This document shows, in pieces, positions 15,614 through 25,074 of a stretch of 64,000 nucleotides of DNA. Where the stretch lies: contig NZ_JACHNB010000001.1 in the NCBI RefSeq assembly GCF_014205225.1, positions 8,661,501-8,725,500 on the forward strand, read 5' to 3'. This stretch comes from Actinoplanes octamycinicus. Lineage in GTDB: Bacteria > Actinomycetota > Actinomycetes > Mycobacteriales > Micromonosporaceae. The translations under genes and the position numbers were made by a program. The stretch's first letter is position 1. Each line of letters begins with the position of its first letter. Below the pieces are notes generated by a model that had not been told where the DNA came from, searched no databases, and worked only from the letters and a program-made list of their open reading frames with translations.

Positions 15614-17946
15614 AATGCCAGCGGAACTGCCCCGGGACCATCGAGGACGGATACTGCGACACCTGCGGGATGGCCCCGGCCGCCGCGAGCCAGGCCGCGC
15701 CGGCCGCGCCGGTGCCGGCCGCGCCGCCCGCGCCCGCCGCGCCCGGCCGGTGCCAGCGCGACGGCTGCGGCGGCACCATCGAGGACGGGTACTGCGACAC
15801 CTGCGGCCTCGCCCCGGTGCAGAAGGCCACGCCGGCGGTGCCCAAGCCGCGGTCGGCGACCAGTAACACCGGCACGCAGAGCTCGACCCGCAGCAGCGCG
15901 CTCTCCACCCGGACCGGGGGCAGCCGGCGCGGCAGCGGCCGTACCGGCTCGACCCGCCGGTTCGGCAGCGGCCTGGTGGAGATCGCCCCGATCGCCAAGG
16001 TCGACCCGGCCAGCACGATCATGGTCGACGCCCAGGTGCCGGAGTCGAAGCGGTACTGCGCGAAGTGCACCAACGCGGTCGGCCGGTCGCGCGGTGACCG
16101 GCCCGGGCGCACCTCCGGCTTCTGCCCGCACTGCGGCGAGGCGTTCAACTTCACCCCCAAGCTGGTCAAGGGTGACGTCGTCGGCGGGCAATACGAGGTG
16201 GCCGGCGCCCTCGCCCACGGCGGTCTGGGCTGGGTCTACCTGGCCGTCGACCTGAACGTGTCGAAACGCTGGGTGGTCCTCAAGGGCCTGCTCAACTCGC
16301 AGGACGAGGACGCGCTCGCCGCCGCCCTGGCCGAGCAGCGGTTCCTGGCCGAGGTCGAGCACCCGAACATCGTCAAGATCTACAACTTCGTCGAGCACGA
16401 CGGCGCCGGCTACATCGTGATGGAGTACGTCGGCGGCAAGTCGCTCAAGGACATGCTCAAGCAGCGCCGCGAGGCGAACGGCGGGAACTCCGACCCGCTG
16501 CCGCTGGACCAGGCCCTGGAGTTCCTCATCGAGATCATGCCGGCGTTCAGCTACCTGCACGAGCGCGGCCTGATCTTCTGCGACTTCAAGCCGGACAACG
16601 TGATCCAGTCCGGCGACCAGATGAAACTGATCGACCTCGGCGGCGTCGTGCACATCGACGACGAGGAGGCCGCCATCTACGGAACGGTCGGCTACCAGGC
16701 GCCGGAGATGGCCACCGACGGGCCGTCGGTGGCCTCCGACCTCTACACCATCGGCCGGTCCCTGGCGGTGCTGACCACCGACTTCCGCGGCTACCAGACC
16801 ACCTTCAAGGAGAGCCTGCCGAGCCGCAACGAGTTCGAGGTCTACACCCGGCACGAGTCGTTCTACCGGCTGATCGACCGGGCCACCCGGCCCCGCCCGG
16901 ACGAGCGGTTCGTGGACGCCGCCGAGATGCAGGAGCAGATGCTCGGCGTGCTGCGTCAGGTGGTGGCCGCGCAGGGCTCGCCGAAACCGGCGCCGTCCAA
17001 GGTGTTCACCGGCGAGCTGCGCACCGACCTGAAAGCCGGGGCGCCGCGCTGGCAGGACCTGCCCACCCCGCTGATCGACCTGGCCGACCCGGCGGCCGGC
17101 TTCCTCGCCTCGATCACCCTGACCGACCCGTCCGAGGTGCTCGCCCTGCTCAAGCACGCCCCGCAGGAGACCGTCGAGGTGCGGCTGCGGGCGCTGCGGG
17201 CGGAGATCGACCTGGGCACCCGGCACGGCTTCTTCGACGACGCCCGGCAGGCCCGCGACCGGTTCGCCGCCCGGGACGGCGCCGACTGGCGGCTGGCCTG
17301 GTACGACGGGCTGCTCGCGCTGGCCACCCAGGACTGGACCACGGCGCGCGCCCGGTTCGACGCGGTCTACTCGGTGCTGCCCGGTGAGCTGGCCCCGCAG
17401 CTGGCGCTCGGCTTCACCGAGGAGCTGGCCGGGCGCCCGCAGGTCGCGGCCGGGTACTACGACGTGGTGAGCCGGACCGACCCGGCGTACACCACGGCCG
17501 CGGCCGGGCTGGCCCGGTGCCGGCTGGCCGGCGGTGACCGGACCGGCGCGGTGGAGGCCTACCAGCGGGTCCCCGGCACCTCCTCGGCGTACGCGAGCTC
17601 CCAGGTCGGCGCGGTCCGGGCGCTGGTTCACGCGCACCCGGGCGCCACCGTGGACGTGCAGGCGCTGACCGACGCGGCGGCGCTCATCGAGCGGCTCGAG
17701 GTGGAGCGGGCCCAGCTCGCCGAGCTCCGGGCCGAGCTGCTGAAGCAGGCACTGTCCTCGATGCGCGGCGGGGTCAAGGTGCCGGCCGCGGTGCTCGGCG
17801 GCGGCCGGACCGGCGACACCGGGGAGAAGGACGTGCGGTTCGCGCTGGAGGACGCGTACCGCGAGATGGCCCGCGCCGCACACGGCCCGGAGAAGATCCG
17901 CCTGGTCGACATGGCGAACGCGGCACGGCCGCGGACCCGCACCTGA
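15610..17946 (+). CDS. pknG: PknG-type serine/threonine protein kinase with extra zinc ribbons
   Basis: A 778-residue soluble kinase. Two short zinc ribbons (C3/C7/C16/C19 and C48/C53/C62/C65) precede a Ser/Thr/Gly-rich linker, the PknG rubredoxin-like module (C150/C153/C172/C175) and the kinase domain (about 194-460; Lys in WVVLKG, catalytic loop CDFKPDN instead of HRD, DLG instead of DFG). The C-terminal half is TPR-like helix. PknG controls 2-oxoglutarate dehydrogenase and nitrogen metabolism through FHA proteins such as GarA. The two extra ribbons resemble those in the neighbouring PP2C and FHA products and are not part of mycobacterial PknG as I know it. Confidence 0.95.
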   Translation: MKCQRNCPGTIEDGYCDTCGMAPAAASQAAPAAPVPAAPPAPAAPGRCQRDGCGGTIEDGYCDTCGLAPVQKATPAVPKPRSATSNTGTQSSTRSSALSTRTGGSRRGSGRTGSTRRFGSGLVEIAPIAKVDPASTIMVDAQVPESKRYCAKCTNAVGRSRGDRPGRTSGFCPHCGEAFNFTPKLVKGDVVGGQYEVAGALAHGGLGWVYLAVDLNVSKRWVVLKGLLNSQDEDALAAALAEQRFLAEVEHPNIVKIYNFVEHDGAGYIVMEYVGGKSLKDMLKQRREANGGNSDPLPLDQALEFLIEIMPAFSYLHERGLIFCDFKPDNVIQSGDQMKLIDLGGVVHIDDEEAAIYGTVGYQAPEMATDGPSVASDLYTIGRSLAVLTTDFRGYQTTFKESLPSRNEFEVYTRHESFYRLIDRATRPRPDERFVDAAEMQEQMLGVLRQVVAAQGSPKPAPSKVFTGELRTDLKAGAPRWQDLPTPLIDLADPAAGFLASITLTDPSEVLALLKHAPQETVEVRLRALRAEIDLGTRHGFFDDARQARDRFAARDGADWRLAWYDGLLALATQDWTTARARFDAVYSVLPGELAPQLALGFTEELAGRPQVAAGYYDVVSRTDPAYTTAAAGLARCRLAGGDRTGAVEAYQRVPGTSSAYASSQVGAVRALVHAHPGATVDVQALTDAAALIERLEVERAQLAELRAELLKQALSSMRGGVKVPAAVLGGGRTGDTGEKDVRFALEDAYREMARAAHGPEKIRLVDMANAARPRTRT

Positions 17947-17963
17947 GAGCGAGAGAAGGCACG

Positions 17964-19196
17964 TTGATTCTGACCGAGTGCGACTCCTGCGCCGAGGGGC
18001 GCGCCACCGGCGCGTCGTTCTGCGAGGCGTGCGGGCGCCGGCTGACCGAGACCGCGTCGGTCGGCTCGGCCGGGGCGGAGGCCGGCGCCGACGCCGGCGA
18101 GACCGAGGCGACGGAAGCGGACGCCCCCGGGCCGGGCCGGAGCACCGGCCTGGCCGGCCGGGACTGCCCGCACTGCGCCGCGGTGGGCGCGGTCGCCGCC
18201 GACGGCTACTGCGAGGAGTGCGGGATGCTCGCCGGGCGCCCGCGCGACCACACCGAGGCGGACGGCGACCTGGTGGCGGCCGCGGTCAGCGACCGGGGCC
18301 GGCGGCACCACCGCAACGAGGACGCGATGTGGCTGGCGGTCGGCACGGACGCGGCCGACGTGGTGGTCTGCGACGGCGTCTCGTCGTCGTTCGACCCGGA
18401 CGTGGCCTCCGAGGTGGCCGCCAAGACCGCCGGTGAGCTGCTGGCCCGCGCCCAGCACCCGGGCGGGCCCGCCGAGCCGGCCGGGACGGACGCGGAGACC
18501 GCGGCGCAGCCGGCCGACGAGGACGCGACCGAGCCGCTCGAGCCGGCCGAGCCGGCGCTGCCGATCGCCGAGGTGGTCGGCCGGGCGATCCAGGGCGCCG
18601 GCGAGGCGGTCGCCCAGCTGGTCGGCACCGGCGACCCGCGCCGGACCACCTCCAACCCGGCCTGCACGATCGTCGCCGCCGCGGTGCGCGGCCCGCACGT
18701 CGGGTTCGGCTGGGTCGGCGACAGCCGGGCCTACTGGATCGCCGCCACCGGGCCGGCCGAGCAGCTCACCGAGGACGACTCGTGGGCCCGGCACGTGATC
18801 GCGATGGGCGCCGACCCGCGGGTCGCGATGAACGATCCGAAAGCGCACGCGATCACCGCCTGGCTGGGCGCGGACGCCGGGGTGATCAAGCCGCGGGTCG
18901 GCGCGTTCACCGCGGGCGCGCCCGGGCACCTGGTGCTCTGCAGCGACGGGCTGTGGAACTACCTGACCGACGCGCAGGACTTCGGCGACGCGGTGCGGTC
19001 CGCGCTGCGCGTCGCCACGGGTCCGCGGCCGCTGCTGGAGGCGGCACGCGCGCTGGTGGCGTACGCGAACTCCGCCGGAGGCGCCGACAACATCACGGTC
19101 GCCATCGTGCCGGTGCCACCGCGGACCGAAGGGGAAGTGGCGGAAGCCGAAGGCGACGCCGAGATCAACCGTGACAACGAGACCAGCGAAGCATAA
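17964..19196 (+). CDS. PP2C-family protein phosphatase with N-terminal zinc ribbons
   Basis: A 410-residue protein. Two CxxC...CxxC ribbons (C6/C9/C20/C23 and C68/C71/C83/C86) precede a PP2C domain with metal-binding aspartates in RNEDAM (D120), CDGVSSS (D137), CSDGLW (D328) and GADNIT (D375); GWVGDSRAYWI is also canonical. An acidic Ala/Pro-rich insertion spans about 165-200. It is likely the phosphatase that reverses PknG action. The TTG start at 17964 has AGAAGG upstream. The shared ribbon type with PknG and the FHA protein suggests a common docking or zinc-dependent assembly. Confidence 0.88.
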   Translation: MILTECDSCAEGRATGASFCEACGRRLTETASVGSAGAEAGADAGETEATEADAPGPGRSTGLAGRDCPHCAAVGAVAADGYCEECGMLAGRPRDHTEADGDLVAAAVSDRGRRHHRNEDAMWLAVGTDAADVVVCDGVSSSFDPDVASEVAAKTAGELLARAQHPGGPAEPAGTDAETAAQPADEDATEPLEPAEPALPIAEVVGRAIQGAGEAVAQLVGTGDPRRTTSNPACTIVAAAVRGPHVGFGWVGDSRAYWIAATGPAEQLTEDDSWARHVIAMGADPRVAMNDPKAHAITAWLGADAGVIKPRVGAFTAGAPGHLVLCSDGLWNYLTDAQDFGDAVRSALRVATGPRPLLEAARALVAYANSAGGADNITVAIVPVPPRTEGEVAEAEGDAEINRDNETSEA

Positions 19197-19206
19197 GGAG
19201 TCCCGA

Positions 19207-20472
19207 GTGTCCTACAGCGCCGAGGCCTTCCAGAACGAGTACCTCGCCATGGGCGCCAGCGAGGTGAACGCGATCGTGACCGTCTCCTCGTCGGGCGGCG
19301 AGGGCGGCCGCCGCAGCGCCGGGGCGACCGAGATCATCATCGTCGACGCGTCCGGATCCATGCAGGCCGAGGGCCGGATGGCGGCCGCCCGGCAGGCCGC
19401 CAAGGCCGCGGTGAACTGCATCGACGACGGCGTCCGGTTCGCCATCATCGCCGGGGTCAGCACCGCGCAGCAGCTCTTCCCGGACCCGGGTCAGCTGGCC
19501 GTCGCGTCGCCGCAGTCGCGGGCCGACGCGCTGCGGGCGATCGACCGGCTGCAGGCCAGCGGCGGCACCGCGATGGGCGCCTGGCTGCTGCTCGCCACCC
19601 AGCTGTTCGATCAGCGGCCGGGCGACATCAAGCACGCCATCCTGCTCACCGACGGTGACAACGGCGAGCGGTTCGGCTACCTGGAGAGCGTGCTGGAGCA
19701 GATCGCCGGCCGGTTCGTCTGCGACTGCCGCGGCGTCGGCACGAACTGGAAGGTCTCCGAGCTCCGCAAGATCGCCACGGCGATGCTGGGCACCGTCGAC
19801 ATCGTCGCCCGGCCGGAGGGGCTGACCGCCGCGTTCGAGCAGATGATCACCGGCGCGATGGGCAAGACCGCCGCGGACGTGCAGCTCAAGGTGTGGACGC
19901 CGGTGAACGCCTCGGTCCGGTTCGTCAAGCAGGTGGAGCCGCAGGTGATGGACCTGACCGGCAAGCGGGTCGAGGACGGGCCGCGGGCCGGGCGCTATCC
20001 GCTGGGCTCCTGGGGGCAGGAGAGCCGGGACTACCACGTCTGCATCGACGTGCCGGCCGGCAAGGCCGGCGACGAGATGCTGGCCGCCCGGGTCTCGGTG
20101 GTGGAGGGCGACACCGTGCACGCGCAGTCCCTGGTGCGGGCGGTGTGGACCGAGGACACCGCGCTCTCCACCCGGATCAACCGGCAGGTCGCGCACTACA
20201 CCGGGCAGGCCGAGCTGGCCCAGACGATCCAGGAGGGGATCGCCGCCCGGGAGGCCGGCGACGAGCGGACCGCGACGATCAAGTTCGGCCGGGCCGCCCA
20301 GCTCGCCCACGAGAGCGGCAACAAGGCCACCGAGGACCTGCTCTCCAAGGTCGTCGAGATCGAGGACGCGGCGACCGGCACGGTCCGGCTGCGGCGCAAG
20401 GTGAACGCGGCGGACGAGATGGCGCTGGACACGCAGAGCACCAAGACGGTGCGCGTCGGGCGGTCGCAGTGA
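19207..20472 (+). CDS. VWA-domain protein with intact MIDAS
   Basis: A 421-residue cytoplasmic protein. The von Willebrand A domain spans about residues 40-225, with MIDAS DASGS (D47, S49, S51), the conserved Thr in GGTAMG and a second Asp in LLTDGDNG. A beta-rich middle region and a helical C-terminus follow. GTG 19207 is preferred because AAGGAG ends 6 nt upstream. VWA proteins assemble complexes through metal-dependent ligand contacts; between a phosphatase and an FHA protein a scaffolding role is plausible but unproven. Its stop overlaps the FHA start (GTGA). Confidence 0.88.
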   Translation: MSYSAEAFQNEYLAMGASEVNAIVTVSSSGGEGGRRSAGATEIIIVDASGSMQAEGRMAAARQAAKAAVNCIDDGVRFAIIAGVSTAQQLFPDPGQLAVASPQSRADALRAIDRLQASGGTAMGAWLLLATQLFDQRPGDIKHAILLTDGDNGERFGYLESVLEQIAGRFVCDCRGVGTNWKVSELRKIATAMLGTVDIVARPEGLTAAFEQMITGAMGKTAADVQLKVWTPVNASVRFVKQVEPQVMDLTGKRVEDGPRAGRYPLGSWGQESRDYHVCIDVPAGKAGDEMLAARVSVVEGDTVHAQSLVRAVWTEDTALSTRINRQVAHYTGQAELAQTIQEGIAAREAGDERTATIKFGRAAQLAHESGNKATEDLLSKVVEIEDAATGTVRLRRKVNAADEMALDTQSTKTVRVGRSQ

Positions 20473-21110
20473 GTTCCTTCACCTGCCCGAACGGGCACGT
20501 CTCCATCGAGGCGGACTACTGCGACACGTGCGGCGCGAAGATCGGCGGCGCTGCCGAGGCTGCGGCCGCTCCGGCCGCTGCCGTCGCGGAATCGCCGAAG
20601 GGCGAGGACTGCCCGAATTGCGGCACGCCCCGGGCCGGCTCCGCCCGGTTCTGCGAGGACTGCGGGTACGACCACACCACCGGCAAGGTGCCGCAGCTCA
20701 CCGAGGTGCTGCCGGAGCCGGTGGCGGCCGGCGAGTGGACCGCGACGCTCTTCGCCGACCCGGCGTACTTCGCGCTCAACGAGGTCGAGGGCGTCACCTT
20801 CCCGGCCGACACCGGGGAGCGGACCATCACGCTGACCCCGCCGCAGGTCCGGATCGGGCGGGGCAGCACGTCGAAGGGCACCAGCCCGGAGGTGGACCTG
20901 GCCGACACCGACCCGGGCGCCTCGCACAACCACGCGCTGCTCACGCTGAACGTGGACGGGGTGTGGCTGGTCACCGACCTGGGGTCGACCAACGGGACCT
21001 ACATCAACGACGAGGATCAGCCGCTGACCGCCGGGCAGTCGCGGGCGCTCAAGGACGGCGACCAGGTCCACGTGGGGGTCTGGACGACGCTTACGATGCA
21101 CGCTCCGTGA
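20469..21110 (+). CDS. Zinc-ribbon/FHA-domain protein
   Basis: A 213-residue protein. The N-terminus carries CPNGH...CDTCG (C6/H10/C18/C21) and CPNC...CEDCG (C48/C51/C62/C65), followed by a C-terminal FHA domain (about 115-210) with the phosphothreonine-binding residues in VRIGRGS, SHNHA and LGSTNGTYIN. FHA modules bind pThr peptides, so this is a candidate reader of PknG or its substrates, as GarA is in mycobacteria. It lacks the N-terminal ETTS phosphorylation motif of GarA, so it is not simply that protein. Its last 20 bp overlap the convergent snapalysin gene. Confidence 0.88.
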   Translation: MSSFTCPNGHVSIEADYCDTCGAKIGGAAEAAAAPAAAVAESPKGEDCPNCGTPRAGSARFCEDCGYDHTTGKVPQLTEVLPEPVAAGEWTATLFADPAYFALNEVEGVTFPADTGERTITLTPPQVRIGRGSTSKGTSPEVDLADTDPGASHNHALLTLNVDGVWLVTDLGSTNGTYINDEDQPLTAGQSRALKDGDQVHVGVWTTLTMHAP

Positions 21111-21609
21111 AGTAACCGGCCGGCACCGACACCGAGGTGCCGAACAGACGGTTGACGGTGGCCGCCTCGGTGCTGCTCGGATTCGCGTTCGTGCAGCTCA
21201 CCGGGGCGCTGCTGCCGGACATCAGGTCGCTGCACAGCCCGGTGCGACGGTCCGGCAGGCCGAGGATGTGACCGAACTCGTGGGCGGCGATCCGCGGCGG
21301 GTAGTACCCGTCGTTCACCGCGTCCCGGCCCATGTACCAGCGGCCGTTGCCCAGCGAGGTGGTGTAGGTGCGGGGCCAGCCGTTGTCGGCGTAGACCCGG
21401 ATGTTCGGCGACCGGCCGGCCGGGACCGGCTCCAGCCGCACGTTGCTGACCCGGCTGTTCCAGATCTGCGCGCCCTGGTTGACCACGGCGACGAACTCCT
21501 GTGCCTGACTGGCGTCGTAGTAGAGCACCCGGACCGCGGCCTGGGCGGGGGTGGCCCAGCCGAGCGCGAACACGAACACCAGCGCGGCGGCGACTCTTCT
21601 CCACATCAT
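21091..21609 (-). CDS. Snapalysin-type small secreted metalloprotease (M7)
   Basis: A 172-residue secreted protease. A signal peptide (residues 1-24, cleavage after AQA) is followed by the compact M7 catalytic domain with zinc motif HEFGHILGLPD, in which Asp is the third ligand, and a terminal CSDLMSGSSAPVSC segment with the expected disulphide cysteines. Unlike the Streptomyces enzyme there is no room for a propeptide. TAGCGT lies 6 nt before ATG 21609, so the mRNA may be leaderless. The 3' end overlaps the FHA gene on the other strand by 20 bp. The LysR gene usually found beside snpA is absent; an XRE/NB-ARC regulator is divergent instead. Confidence 0.9.
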   Translation of the reverse strand: MMWRRVAAALVFVFALGWATPAQAAVRVLYYDASQAQEFVAVVNQGAQIWNSRVSNVRLEPVPAGRSPNIRVYADNGWPRTYTTSLGNGRWYMGRDAVNDGYYPPRIAAHEFGHILGLPDRRTGLCSDLMSGSSAPVSCTNANPSSTEAATVNRLFGTSVSVPAGYFTERAS

Positions 21610-21615
21610 GTCTCG

Positions 21616-21621
21616 ACGCTA
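21616..21621 (-). promoter_or_regulatory. Possible -10 hexamer TAGCGT for leaderless snapalysin mRNA
   Basis: On the minus strand TAGCGT is followed by exactly 6 nt and the ATG at 21609. Matches the spacing seen before pafA and helY. Confidence 0.4.
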
Positions 21622-21729
21622 GGCCAGACAATGATGAATCTCGATGTGTCGGCTCATATCACTTGGTGCCTCGCGCGGACGTGATGCCCGCCGCTGCGCG
21701 CGGGCGCCCCGGTGTGGTCTCGTCGTGCC

Positions 21730-23961
21730 GTGTCGGAGTTCGGAAGCAGGCTGCGCGAGCTACGGCGAGCCGCGGGACTGACCATGGAACAGCTCGCCGA
21801 GGCGTCCGGGGTGAGCGCTCGCGCGATCAGCGACATGGAACGCGGGCACAGCCGGGCCCCGCAGGCCCGCACCCTGACCGCGCTCGCCGCCGCGCTCGGG
21901 CTCGACCCGGGCGGCGAGCGCGACCTCGGGGAGACCGCCCGCCAGCAGCGCACCCCGGCGGCCGGCCGGCCCCGGCTGTGTGAGCCGCCGCGGGCGATCA
22001 AGGACTTCGTCGGGCGGGCCGACGAGCTGGACCGGATGCGCCGGCATGCCCTGGCCGGCCTCGGCCCGGCCGCGGTCGCGGTGGTGCACGGGCAGGCCGG
22101 GCTGGGCAAGACCGCGCTCGCCGTGCGCCTGGCCGACCAGCTGCGCGACCGCTACCCGGACGGCCGGTTCTACCTGGACCTGCGCGGCACCGACCCGGAG
22201 CCGATGCCGACCGGTGACGCCCTGGTCCGGCTGCTGCGCGCGCTCGAGGTGACCGCCCGGCAGATCGGCGAGACCGACGACGAACGCTCCAGCCAGCTGC
22301 GCGCCGTGCTGCGCGAGCGCCGCTGCCTGCTGGTGCTGGACAACGCCGGCAGCGAGGCCCAGGTCCGGCCGCTGCTGCCCAGCGAGGGCGAGAGCCTGGC
22401 CGTGGTGACCAGCCGCCGGGTGCTCGGCGGTCTGGAGGGGGTGGAGCGGATCGCGCTGGCCCCGCTGGCCCCGGCCGAGTCGGCCGCGCTGCTCCGGGCG
22501 ATCGCGGTACAGGCCGCCGACCCGCGCGCGGCCGCCGAGGTGGAGGCGGTGGCCCGGCTCTGCGGGCATCTGCCGCTGGCGCTGCGGATCGCCGGCACCC
22601 GGCTGGCCACCCGCCCGGCCTGGACCGTCGAGCACCTGGTGACCCGGCTCGCCGACGCCGACCGGCGGCTCGCCACCCTGTCCACCGGCGACCTCGGGGT
22701 GGCCACCGCGTTCGCGCTGTCCCACGCGCAGCTCTCGCGCCCGGCCCGGGAGCTGTTCCGGCGGCTCGCGCACGTGCCCGGGGTGGACTTCGCGCCGGCC
22801 CTGGCCGCGGTGCTCACCGGCACCCGCCCGGACGACGCCGCCGACGGCCTGGACGAGCTGGTCGACCTGGGCCTGTTGCAGCAGTCCGGGCCGGACCGCT
22901 ACCGCTTCCACGACCTGATCCGGCTCTTCGCGCAGGAGCGGCTGCGGATCGAGGAGCCGGCCGGCACCCGGGCCGCGACCGCCAAGCGGATGGCCGACTG
23001 GTTGCTGGAGACCGCGATCGTCGCGGGCCGCTGGTTCGAGCCGGGGTACGGCTGCCTGCCCGACGGCTACGCCGGCCCGGTCCCGCTGGCCACCGCCGAG
23101 GAGGCCGACGCCTGGCTGCAGGCGGAGCGGAACAACTGGCTGGGCGCGCTCCGCTCGGCGTCCCGCGGCGGGCAGTACCAGCTGGTCGTGGACGTGGCCG
23201 AGGCGATGCACTGGTACTCCGACAAGTACGTGCGGGCGGAGTACTGGTACGACGTCTACGGCCGCTCCCGGGCCGCCGCCGCGCGCCTGCCGGACCGGCG
23301 GCAGGAGGTCACCCACATCAACTACTTCTCCTGGGCGGCCACCAACTGCGCCCGCCGGCCGGACGAGGGCGCCCGGATCGCGATGGACGCCCGCCGGGTG
23401 GCGGTCGAACTGGGCGACGTCAAGGAGCAGGCGTGGGCGCTGCGCTACGCCGGGGACGCCTGGCGGCTGGCCGGCACCCCGGAGGCGGCACTGCCGGCGT
23501 ACCGGGAGGCCGCCGAGCTGGCCGAGGCGGCCGGCGACCACGACGGCTACGTGCAGCTGCGGCCCGGGATCGCGCGGAGCCTGGCCGAGCTGGGCCGGGA
23601 CGAGGAGGCGATCGCCGAGTGCGCGGCCGCGCTGGCCGAGATCGACGCCCGGCCGGTGGCGCCGCGGCCGGCGCTGGGCGCCCGGCTCAACGCGCAGCTC
23701 ACCACGGCGTCGTCGCTGGCCCGGCTGGGCCGCTGGGCCGAGTCGCTGCGGGCGGCCGAGGAGGCGCTGCCGGTCGCGGTCGAGTACGGCTACGCCGGCT
23801 ACCTGGCTGAGGTGCACCTCACCATCGGCCGGGCAAGGCTCGCCCTGGGTGCCCGGGACGCCGCCCGCCCCTCCCTGCATCTGGCCCGTGACCTGCTGCG
23901 GGACCTGCCGCACAGCGCGCTGCAGACGCTCGCCCGGGAGAGCCTGCGGTCCCTCGCCTGA
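21730..23961 (+). CDS. XRE / NB-ARC / TPR transcriptional regulator
   Basis: A 743-residue STAND-type regulator. Residues 1-65 are an XRE helix-turn-helix ([32 protein letters not shown]), followed by an NB-ARC ATPase with Walker [11 protein letters not shown] and Walker B CLLVLDNA, a winged-helix segment ([15 protein letters not shown]) and C-terminal TPR-like repeats. Such proteins act as ATP-dependent switches often found near secreted enzymes or secondary metabolism. GTG 21730 gives the usual [12 protein letters not shown] start; GTG 21712 is also possible. Divergent orientation to snapalysin makes control of that gene plausible but not shown. Confidence 0.9.
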   Translation: MSEFGSRLRELRRAAGLTMEQLAEASGVSARAISDMERGHSRAPQARTLTALAAALGLDPGGERDLGETARQQRTPAAGRPRLCEPPRAIKDFVGRADELDRMRRHALAGLGPAAVAVVHGQAGLGKTALAVRLADQLRDRYPDGRFYLDLRGTDPEPMPTGDALVRLLRALEVTARQIGETDDERSSQLRAVLRERRCLLVLDNAGSEAQVRPLLPSEGESLAVVTSRRVLGGLEGVERIALAPLAPAESAALLRAIAVQAADPRAAAEVEAVARLCGHLPLALRIAGTRLATRPAWTVEHLVTRLADADRRLATLSTGDLGVATAFALSHAQLSRPARELFRRLAHVPGVDFAPALAAVLTGTRPDDAADGLDELVDLGLLQQSGPDRYRFHDLIRLFAQERLRIEEPAGTRAATAKRMADWLLETAIVAGRWFEPGYGCLPDGYAGPVPLATAEEADAWLQAERNNWLGALRSASRGGQYQLVVDVAEAMHWYSDKYVRAEYWYDVYGRSRAAAARLPDRRQEVTHINYFSWAATNCARRPDEGARIAMDARRVAVELGDVKEQAWALRYAGDAWRLAGTPEAALPAYREAAELAEAAGDHDGYVQLRPGIARSLAELGRDEEAIAECAAALAEIDARPVAPRPALGARLNAQLTTASSLARLGRWAESLRAAEEALPVAVEYGYAGYLAEVHLTIGRARLALGARDAARPSLHLARDLLRDLPHSALQTLARESLRSLA

Positions 23962-24061
23962 CAGTTCTGCATATTGTTCTGCGTGGTCCGCGGAAACTTC
24001 GGTTGCTTGCATGGAAGTACGGACACGCCGCCCGGCGTGGATCGGATGTGAAAGGACTCCC

Positions 24062-24895
24062 ATGGGCTACGTGACCACCTCCGACGGCACGAACATCTAC
24101 TTCAAGGACTGGGGCGCCGGCCGCCCGGTCGTGCTCAGCCACGGCTGGCCGCTGAACGCGGACAGCTGGGAGGCGCAGCAACTGTTCCTCGCGCAGAACG
24201 GCTACCGGGTGATCGCCCACGACCGCCGCGGCCACGGCCGGTCCGACCAGACCTGGCACGGCAACGAGATGGACACCTACGCCGCCGACCTGGCCGCCGT
24301 CATCGAGACGCTGGACCTGCGGGACGTCACCCTGGTCGGCTTCTCCACCGGTGGCGGCGAGATCGCCCGCTACATCGGCAACCACGGCACCGCCCGGGTG
24401 GCGCAGGCCGTGCTGGTCTCCGCGGTGCCGCCGCTGATGCTGCAGACCGACGACAACCCGGGCGGCCTGCCGATCTCGGTGTTCGACGGCATCCGGGCCG
24501 GCTCGCTGGCCGACCGCTCGCAGCTCTACAAGGACTTCGCGGCCGGCCCGTTCTTCGGGGCCAACCGTCCCGGCGCGCAGGTCTCGCAGGGCATGCAGGA
24601 CTCGTTCTGGCTGCAGGGCATGACCGCCGGGCACCACAACACCTACGAGTGCGTCGCCGCCTTCTCGGCCACCGACTTCCGCGGCGACCTGGCCAAGTTC
24701 GACGTGCCGACGCTGGTCATCCACGGCGACGACGACCAGGTGGTGCCGTTCGAGGTGGGCGGCAAGGCGTCCGCCGCCCTGGTCAAGGGCGCCGAGCTGA
24801 AGGTCTACCCGGGTGCCCCGCACGGCATCACCGACACCCACAAGGAGCAGCTGGGCCAGGACCTGCTGGCGTTCCTGAACAGCTACGCGGCCTGA
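24062..24895 (+). CDS. Alpha/beta hydrolase, cofactor-free haloperoxidase/arylesterase type
   Basis: A 277-residue alpha/beta-fold hydrolase close to the chloroperoxidase/esterase group. The N-terminus [16 protein letters not shown], oxyanion [15 protein letters not shown], and nucleophile elbow GFSTGGGE (catalytic Ser) are typical; the acid is in [10 protein letters not shown] and the His in GAPHGI, with the usual terminal helix. AAAGGA precedes ATG 24062. Likely substrates are small esters; the perhydrolase activity of relatives is secondary. It is a single-gene unit closed by a strong hairpin. Confidence 0.92.
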   Translation: MGYVTTSDGTNIYFKDWGAGRPVVLSHGWPLNADSWEAQQLFLAQNGYRVIAHDRRGHGRSDQTWHGNEMDTYAADLAAVIETLDLRDVTLVGFSTGGGEIARYIGNHGTARVAQAVLVSAVPPLMLQTDDNPGGLPISVFDGIRAGSLADRSQLYKDFAAGPFFGANRPGAQVSQGMQDSFWLQGMTAGHHNTYECVAAFSATDFRGDLAKFDVPTLVIHGDDDQVVPFEVGGKASAALVKGAELKVYPGAPHGITDTHKEQLGQDLLAFLNSYAA

Positions 24896-24900
24896 TCGCC

Positions 24901-24929
24901 GCCGGGGGAGGCGCTATGCTTCCCCCGGC
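24901..24929. terminator. Hairpin terminator after the hydrolase gene
   Basis: GCCGGGGGA and TCCCCCGGC pair perfectly (9 bp), extended by inner G-T, G-C, C-G pairs around a small loop, starting 5 bp after the stop codon. No T tract. Confidence 0.7.
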
Positions 24930-25074
24930 AACGTTCGTCGATGCGAAAGGGATGGGCATGCGCCTCGACATGGACACGGTCTCCGCCTCGCTGCGAGAGA
25001 GCGCCATCTAGAGCTTTTCCTCGCCGCGGGCGGTCTTTCCTCACGACCGTTCATCCTTGGCTCGAGGAGCACTT

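Noticed and set aside
24916..25011. 32-codon ORF beginning MLPPATFVDAKG
   Set aside because: Its ATG lies in the loop side of the hydrolase terminator hairpin, and the apparent ribosome site is the terminator stem; only the later part was kept as a weak leader candidate.
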